Of a stretch of DNA of 8,930 bases, positions 5,561-8,930 are shown piece by piece. The stretch comes from DATJFX01 sp035495465. Its GTDB lineage: Bacteria > Patescibacteriota > Doudnabacteria > UBA920 > O2-02-FULL-48-8. The translations under genes were made by a program, and so were the position numbers. The notes beneath the pieces are model-generated. The model did no database searches. It saw only the letters and a list, made by a program, of their open reading frames with translations, and had not been told where the DNA came from. The first letter of the stretch is position 1, and each line of letters opens with the position of its first letter. Location: the NCBI GenBank assembly GCA_035495465.1, contig DATJFX010000043.1:1-8930 (forward strand). Reading direction: 5' to 3'.

Positions 5561-6247
5561 TTATGACTTGATGTCTTTTTCAACTTTATCTAAGACCTTA
5601 GAAGCATGATCGCGTCCGCCTAGACCAAAGGCAAGTCCCCCGGCAATTGCCAACATGGCAATAATGCCCGTGAACAGCGTTTGAACAAAAGCTTGAGCAA
5701 CCTTTAATTGATCCAAAGTCGCTAGAACTGTAAAAATCATGACGGCCCATTGAGTTACAGAACCCAAAAGGTCAGCTGATTGCAATCCGGCAGCTTGGAC
5801 ACTGCTTTTTACCAGTTTTGATAAGAAACCGGCAATCAAAGTACCAACCAACAAAATTGCAGCACCAGCGGCGACGTTCGGAATATAGAGCAAAACTTGG
5901 TTTAAGAATTCAGAAACTGAAGTCAATCCCAAGATATCAGCAGCAGCTAAGAAGACCGCAAAGAGCAAGAACCACTTTACGACCCAAGCAATTGCACCTG
6001 ATACGGTCATTTTCATGCCCGTTCGATTGCTTATTTGATCCAGTCCTAATTTATCGCCTAAATCATCTAGTTTTATAGATCTTAAAACATCCTTTAAAAC
6101 TTTAGCGACAAAACTTGCCACGACCCAGCCCACGACCAAGATAATGACCGCGACTAGAAAATTAGGCAAGAAATTAATTAAACGAACATATAAATCGCTC
6201 AACGACTGAGCAACTATGTTGGAATAATTACTTGTAGTATATGGCAT
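5561..6247 (-). CDS. MscS-related membrane protein with conserved TM helices, lacking the MscS beta domain
   Basis: A 228-residue protein from the ATG at 6247, chosen because GGGGGTGA lies five bases upstream; an in-frame extension of 16 codons is rejected. Five hydrophobic segments are seen at about 25-50, 84-107, 120-145, 163-181 and 188-209. Two copies of the conserved TM-helix pattern occur: FLPNFLVAVIILVVGWVVASFVAKVLKDVLRSI (26-58) and YIPNVAAGAAILLVGTLIAGFLSKLVK (121-147). The pore-like glycine/alanine helix ends GGLAFGLGGRDHASKVLDK (203-221), as in MscS TM3. The cytoplasmic beta domain of canonical MscS is absent. It is likely a small ion channel or osmotic-stress membrane protein; gating by tension is inferred from family. 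It has its own terminator, promoter and an unusually long leader. Confidence 0.88.
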   Translation of the reverse strand: MPYTTSNYSNIVAQSLSDLYVRLINFLPNFLVAVIILVVGWVVASFVAKVLKDVLRSIKLDDLGDKLGLDQISNRTGMKMTVSGAIAWVVKWFLLFAVFLAAADILGLTSVSEFLNQVLLYIPNVAAGAAILLVGTLIAGFLSKLVKSSVQAAGLQSADLLGSVTQWAVMIFTVLATLDQLKVAQAFVQTLFTGIIAMLAIAGGLAFGLGGRDHASKVLDKVEKDIKS

Positions 6248-6272
6248 TACATTCACCCCCTTCCGACCCTCC

Positions 6273-6293
6273 GTCCGACATACTGTGTCGGAC
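6273..6293 (-). other. Hairpin next to the ribosome-binding site of the MscS-like gene
   Basis: GTCCGACA (6273-6280) and TGTCGGAC (6286-6293) form a perfect 8-bp stem with a 5-nt loop, 12 bases upstream of the SD. The nearby TTCCGACC (6261-6268) is a competing partner for the same arm, so two alternative folds are possible. It could be an RNA switch or a DNA operator. Confidence 0.5.
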
Positions 6294-6306
6294 AAACTCG
6301 ACCTTT

Positions 6307-6409
6307 ATCCCGCACCAATTTTGACAAACTACTTTAACCATATAATTTATAGTCGTTGAACTATTATAAATTAGCGGATAAGTTAATCTCTCAAAATTGG
6401 TGTCGGGAT
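6307..6409. repeat. 103-nt imperfect palindrome in the MscS-like leader
   Basis: Outer arms ATCCCG (6307-6312) plus CACCAATTTTGA (6313-6324) pair with TCAAAATTGGTG (6391-6402) plus CGGGAT (6404-6409), that is 18 bp with one unpaired base. Nested inside are TTAAC/GTTAA (6334-6338, 6382-6386) and a 9-bp stem TAATTTATA/TATAAATTA (6343-6351, 6365-6373). The nested arrangement predicts one long rod-like hairpin. It is either a leader structure or a small inserted palindromic element. Confidence 0.7.
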
Positions 6410-6558
6410 TTAGTTTAATTTCCAAAAAACTTGGAAAGCAATTTTAATTTGTCTGGCCAAGACAAGCATAAAAAGCCAAGGCCCAAAATGCGGGATTCAC
6501 TCGGATTTCGCTGAGTTGATTTGTTGTTTAGTTTCCATCAAATTCACTATGTACATAT

Positions 6559-6587
6559 ATTATATCATATTTGATTGCTTCCGTCAA
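6559..6587 (-). promoter_or_regulatory. Promoter of the MscS-like gene
   Basis: On the minus strand: -35 TTGACG (6582-6587), 17-base spacer, -10 TATAAT (6559-6564) with TG in the extended -10 position. It lies between the HU terminator and the long leader. Confidence 0.82.
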
Positions 6588-6619
6588 TCCCCTATTATTT
6601 TTTTCCTTATACAAATTAT

Positions 6620-6655
6620 ATAAATAAAAAATCCGTCAGAGATGACGGATTTTTT
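6620..6655 (-). terminator. Intrinsic terminator of the HU gene
   Basis: AATCCGTCA/TGACGGATT with loop GAGA at 6630-6651, extendable to 13 bp (6626-6655) by the flanking A and T runs. On the minus strand T-rich sequence follows. It is symmetric and could also act on the plus strand, where no gene ends. Confidence 0.92.
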
Positions 6656-6666
6656 AAAACTTCTTA

Positions 6667-6954
6667 TTAAGACAAAATTGCGTCTTTCGCAGCTTTTGCT
6701 ACACGGAATTTGCAAACAGTCTTGGCTGGGATCTTGATGGATTCACCAGTAGCTGGGTTGCGTCCCATCCGGGCATCTCGGTGCTTTTTCAAAAGCTTGC
6801 CGAGACCAGGGATTGTGAATTCGCCGCTCTTTTTCGCTTCAGCATAAGCGAGCTGAACGACTGCATCTAAAAATTCGCCGACCACTTTGCGGGTTTTGCC
6901 AGTCTTTTCGGCTAACGCATTGAGGGTTTCGGACTTGGTCATTCCTTTGGCCAT
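6667..6954 (-). CDS. hup: HU-family DNA-binding protein
   Basis: A 95-residue protein of typical HU length. The N-terminal helices MTKSETLNALAEKTGKTRKVVGEFLDAVVQLA (5-36) form the dimer core. FTIPGLGKL (46-54) and the DNA-clamp arm RMGRNPATGESIKIPAKT (62-79) follow; P67 is the predicted intercalating proline. The tail KFRVAKAAKDAIL (82-94) completes the fold. The dimer bends and compacts DNA in the nucleoid. The start ATG is supported by AAAGGA five bases upstream, one of the few clear SDs in the window. It is a single-gene transcript with its own promoter and terminator. The symbol is generic, since HU/IHF paralogues cannot be separated here. Confidence 0.95.
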   Translation of the reverse strand: MAKGMTKSETLNALAEKTGKTRKVVGEFLDAVVQLAYAEAKKSGEFTIPGLGKLLKKHRDARMGRNPATGESIKIPAKTVCKFRVAKAAKDAILS

Positions 6955-6992
6955 ATGTGTCCTTTCTTAATAGTTATTAGGTGACGTGATTT

Positions 6993-7001
6993 AGTATAGC
7001 A
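6993..7001 (-). promoter_or_regulatory. Extended -10 promoter of the HU gene
   Basis: On the minus strand TGCTATACT (6993-7001) gives an extended -10. No good -35 is seen at 17 bases, which is common for extended -10 promoters. Predicted start near 6986 gives a short leader of about 30 nt containing the SD. Confidence 0.65.
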
Positions 7002-7062
7002 AATCCTTAATGTTTACGCTAGGTCGAGTCAAGTGGATCTAAATTTGCTAACAAATATCAAT

Positions 7063-7090
7063 AAAAAAAGACTGGGAAAATTTCCAGTCT
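7063..7090 (-). terminator. Intrinsic terminator of the small membrane-protein pair
   Basis: Stem AGACTGG/CCAGTCT (7069-7075, 7084-7090), followed on the minus strand by a run of T (7063-7068). The stem overlaps the TAG stop (7089-7091) of the gene it ends. Confidence 0.85.
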
Positions 7091-7337
7091 ATATAGCTTC
7101 GTTCGAGCCCGATAGCGGCGATATCGAATTCTCGTAGGTTGGCTGATGTGGCTTATCCAACAGCTTTCTGACTGCTGCGGGATCCATACCCCAACGAATC
7201 GAACAATCCGCCACGAGCTGCTCGTAACGAATTCGCTGCTTCTCCTCTGATCGTCGGATCCCCCATCCGAATAACCAGAAGGTTAAAAACACGAGCGCGG
7301 CGAGCGCGCTAAGAACTTGCCATAGATACCAATGCAC
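7089..7337 (-). CDS. Small membrane protein of unknown function (82 aa)
   Basis: The start is GTG at 7337, five bases after AAGGCGG. An aromatic-rich membrane helix (about 5-27: LWQVLSALAALVFLTFWLFGW) is followed by a positive cluster (IRRSEEKQRIR), which places the tail in the cytoplasm. The tail (30-82) holds a short helical part, DCSIRWGMDPAAVRKLLDKP, with one cysteine. I recognise no family; the shape of one helix plus a short tail is like accessory subunits of membrane complexes, which is only an analogy. It lies 18 bases downstream of the 57-residue gene, and a terminator overlaps its stop, both signs of a real gene. Its GC-rich codons contrast with A/T-rich neighbours. Confidence 0.72.
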   Translation of the reverse strand: MHWYLWQVLSALAALVFLTFWLFGWGIRRSEEKQRIRYEQLVADCSIRWGMDPAAVRKLLDKPHQPTYENSISPLSGSNEAI

Positions 7338-7355
7338 AGGTGCCGCCTTTATGGC

Positions 7356-7529
7356 CTAGTGCCCGAAACCGACGTTGAACTGCGCGGGCAGTTTCGGTCC
7401 TTCGTTCCAGCCATAGACCCAGATCACGAGCCCTGCGGCCAACATGAACATGGGCAATGCCGCCGCCCCCAGGATGACCTGAAGAACTTTGGCGGGAAAC
7501 AGAACAGCTGATAAGAAGCCGTATCGCAT
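7356..7529 (-). CDS. 57-residue membrane protein of unknown function
   Basis: The ATG at 7529 is preceded by AGGAGG (7540-7545) at ten bases, the strongest SD in the window. The protein (MRYGFLSAVLFPAKVLQVIL at the start) has a hydrophobic stretch from about 6 to 40 that could form one long or two short membrane helices around P26. A short polar tail follows (WNEGPKLPAQFNVGFGH). The stop is TAG. It forms a two-gene unit with the 82-residue membrane protein 18 bases downstream and shares its GC-rich composition. No family recognised. It is short enough to be missed by a 60-residue cutoff. Its promoter is unclear: a GATAAT at 7612-7617 (minus) overlaps the -35 of the divergent gene but has no good -35 of its own. 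Confidence 0.7.
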   Translation of the reverse strand: MRYGFLSAVLFPAKVLQVILGAAALPMFMLAAGLVIWVYGWNEGPKLPAQFNVGFGH

Positions 7530-7537
7530 AGCTTAGT

Positions 7538-7545
7538 CCCCTCCT
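7538..7545 (-). promoter_or_regulatory. Strong Shine-Dalgarno site of the 57-residue gene
   Basis: Minus-strand AGGAGGGG (7538-7545), with AGGAGG ten bases upstream of the ATG. It decides the start of a gene that would otherwise be doubtful for its length, and stands out because most genes here have weak or no SD. Confidence 0.8.
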
Positions 7546-7612
7546 GGAAATTCACTCATTCAATAATAATCCTTCCTAAATATTTAATCAAATTTTCATA
7601 AATTGTGATGAA

Positions 7613-7641
7613 TTATCAATACCTAAGAGTAATGCTATAAT
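7613..7641 (+). promoter_or_regulatory. Promoter of the coiled-coil/SLT gene, giving a leaderless mRNA
   Basis: -35-like TTATCA (7613-7618), 17-base spacer, -10 TATAAT (7636-7641) with TG in the extended -10 position. The ATG follows seven bases after the -10, so transcription should begin at or one base before the start codon. Confidence 0.78.
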
Positions 7642-7648
7642 AAAGAAG

Positions 7649-8930
7649 ATGATTTGGAATAAAAGGAAACAAACAGTATTTCTGGCCACTTGCTTAACAG
7701 TTGTGGTTTTTTCTACTGCCTTAGCTCAAACAGCTCAGCCATTAACGAACGCGCAAAAAACCGAACTTCAACAGCAACTGGATGAAATCGAAAAACAGAT
7801 TGCTGTTTATCAGCAACAGCTGAATCAAATTCAAGGCGATAAAAAAACTTTACAAAATAAAGTTAACCAGCTAAAAAAACAGCAGGCTACTTTAGGATTG
7901 CAAATCCAAGCCACAACTTTAGAAATTGCGGATATAAATTCCAAGCTTGCGGATACTTCTACTACTATAGAAACCAATACGGAGAAGATCGTAGAACTTC
8001 GAAAAAAACTCTCCAGTTTTCTGGGAGTGATTTATCAGCAGGATGATTATTCCCTGCTCTACCTGCTTTTATCCAAAGATAATTTATCCGACGTATTATC
8101 TGAACTGGAAACATCTTCCCAGATTTCCCAAAGCTTGCACGATCTAGTTCAGCAAAATGCTGAGGCAAATAATTTATTAAAAGAAGAACAAGATGCCTTA
8201 GCAGATCAACAGGATCAGGCGAATAATCTTTTATCAGTCCAAGCGCTGCAAAAACAGCAACTAGCCAGTTCGGTAAATGACCAGAATACTTTACTCAATG
8301 CAACCAAAGGACAGGAAGCAAATTATCAGGCCGTCCTAAGCAATACTCAGGCTCAGGCCGCTCAGATTCGCGGACGGCTTTATGACCTGCTCGGAATTTC
8401 TCATGACATTACTTTTGGCCAAGCCGTGGAAATCGCCCAATGGGCTTCCGGGCAGACCGGCGTGCGCGCGGCCTTCCTGCTCGCAATTCTGACACAGGAA
8501 TCAAATCTGGGAAAAAACGTAGGCACTTGCAATCGCGCGGGTGATCCCCCGACCAAAAGCTATACCCAGATCATGAAGCCGGATCGCGACATTCAACCTT
8601 TTTTGGCAATTACCCAGTCTCTGGGCATGGACCCGAATACCACACCAGTCTCTTGTCCTATGAGCGATAAAGCTGGCAATCGAATTGGCTGGGGCGGGGC
8701 CATGGGACCGGCGCAGTTTATCCCCTCTACTTGGATGGGCTACAAAGACAAAGTCATGGCTATCACAGGCAAGACGGCTAATCCGTGGGACATTCGGGAT
8801 GCTTTTCTGGCTGCGGCAATCAAACTGAAAGCCGGTGGTGCAGGAAGTGTGGATGGCGAATGGGCCGCGGCTATGCGCTACTTCTCCGGCGGCACGGATC
8901 TGCGCTATAGATTCTATGGTGATAATGTCG
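7649..8930 (+). CDS. Secreted coiled-coil (CwlO/PcsB-like) protein with lytic transglycosylase (SLT) domain, 3' truncated
   Basis: The frame is open from the ATG at 7649 to the end of the window (427 codons). A signal peptide (about 1-26, ending TALA before QTAQ) is followed by a long Gln-rich coiled coil (about 35-245). The segment YQQDDYSLLYLLLSKDNLSDVL (129-150) is typical of CwlO/PcsB/EnvC-type coiled-coil regions. From about 255 a transglycosylase SLT-type domain follows: FLLAILTQESNLG (276-288, predicted catalytic Glu E284), GWGGAMGPAQFIPSTW (347-362) and AAAMRYFSGG (406-415). It probably cleaves peptidoglycan outside the membrane, with the coiled coil positioning or regulating it. An FtsEX partner, as known for PcsB, is only a guess. 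The C-terminal end is missing. No SD: the -10 box is seven bases before the ATG. Divergent from the small membrane-protein pair. Confidence 0.9.
   Translation, partial: MIWNKRKQTVFLATCLTVVVFSTALAQTAQPLTNAQKTELQQQLDEIEKQIAVYQQQLNQIQGDKKTLQNKVNQLKKQQATLGLQIQATTLEIADINSKLADTSTTIETNTEKIVELRKKLSSFLGVIYQQDDYSLLYLLLSKDNLSDVLSELETSSQISQSLHDLVQQNAEANNLLKEEQDALADQQDQANNLLSVQALQKQQLASSVNDQNTLLNATKGQEANYQAVLSNTQAQAAQIRGRLYDLLGISHDITFGQAVEIAQWASGQTGVRAAFLLAILTQESNLGKNVGTCNRAGDPPTKSYTQIMKPDRDIQPFLAITQSLGMDPNTTPVSCPMSDKAGNRIGWGGAMGPAQFIPSTWMGYKDKVMAITGKTANPWDIRDAFLAAAIKLKAGGAGSVDGEWAAAMRYFSGGTDLRYRFYGDNV

Larger units (their letters stand above)
6248..6552 (-). promoter_or_regulatory. Long structured 5' leader of the MscS-like gene
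   Basis: From the predicted start (about 6552) to the ATG is roughly 300 nt with no convincing gene. It holds, in transcript order: a TTGTCT/AGACAA stem (6449-6465), a TCCAA/TTGGA stem (6421-6435), the large inverted repeat at 6307-6409, an 8-bp hairpin at 6273-6293, and the SD at 6253-6260. It fits no riboswitch class I recognise. The unexplained length and the density of stems suggest a regulatory leader. Confidence 0.5.

Noticed and set aside
5818..6078. Plus-strand open frame opposite the MscS-like gene
   Set aside because: Antisense shadow; basic low-quality composition and no SD.
6228..6425. 65-codon minus-strand frame in the MscS-like leader
   Set aside because: TTG start, no SD, overlaps the palindrome and the real start codon; more likely untranslated leader, although a regulatory short frame cannot be excluded.
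7965..8168. Minus-strand open frame inside the coiled-coil/SLT gene
   Set aside because: Antisense to a long coding frame with a signal peptide and catalytic motifs.
1..8930. CRISPR array, tRNA or rRNA genes, or recoded TGA codons
   Set aside because: No regularly spaced direct repeats, no tRNA cloverleaf or rRNA-like stretch was seen, and all genes read correctly with the standard bacterial code.

Overview
The window is a bacterial chromosome segment of moderate to low GC. It is dense with intrinsic terminators and near-consensus sigma-70-type promoters. The gene set is rplJ-rplL behind an L10 leader, a solitary mltG, a CAP protein, a MscS-type membrane protein without the MscS beta domain, HU, a coiled-coil/SLT hydrolase and several small exported proteins I cannot place. 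Together with weak or absent Shine-Dalgarno (SD) sequences on most genes and two apparently leaderless ones, this fits a Patescibacteria/CPR-type genome. That assignment is inference; no rRNA or other marker is present. Stops are TAA and TAG, and no TGA needs to be read as an amino acid.

Layout. 1-591 (+): C-terminal part of a beta-propeller-like protein, meeting a minus-strand operon end-on between two strand-specific terminators. 653-2358 (-): three small exported or membrane-anchored proteins in one operon, with a strong promoter at 2456-2484. At least two of them share an F-Y-x-Q helical motif. 2492-2682: bidirectional terminator and a large palindromic element abutting the end of rplL. 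2676-3756 (-): rplL, rplJ, an L10-type leader and a promoter. 3761-4852 (-): mltG. 4924-5403 (-): secreted CAP protein. 5561-6247 (-): MscS-like conserved-TM-helix protein with a leader of about 300 nt that is rich in inverted repeats. 6667-6954 (-): HU. 7089-7529 (-): two GC-rich genes for small membrane proteins, one of them only 57 residues. 7649-8930 (+): secreted coiled-coil plus lytic transglycosylase protein running off the window.

What ties it together. The window is rich in envelope functions: two predicted lytic transglycosylases (MltG and the SLT protein), a CAP protein, a mechanosensitive-type channel and the exported trio. The promoters of the exported trio and of the CAP gene are near-copies of one another (35 of 41 positions), which suggests shared ancestry and possibly shared control. 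Six of seven predicted promoters carry an extended -10 (TGn before the hexamer). The best leads for something undescribed are the FYxQ exported operon with its duplicated promoter, the two structured palindromic elements at 2535-2682 and 6307-6409, and the GC-rich micro-membrane-protein pair.
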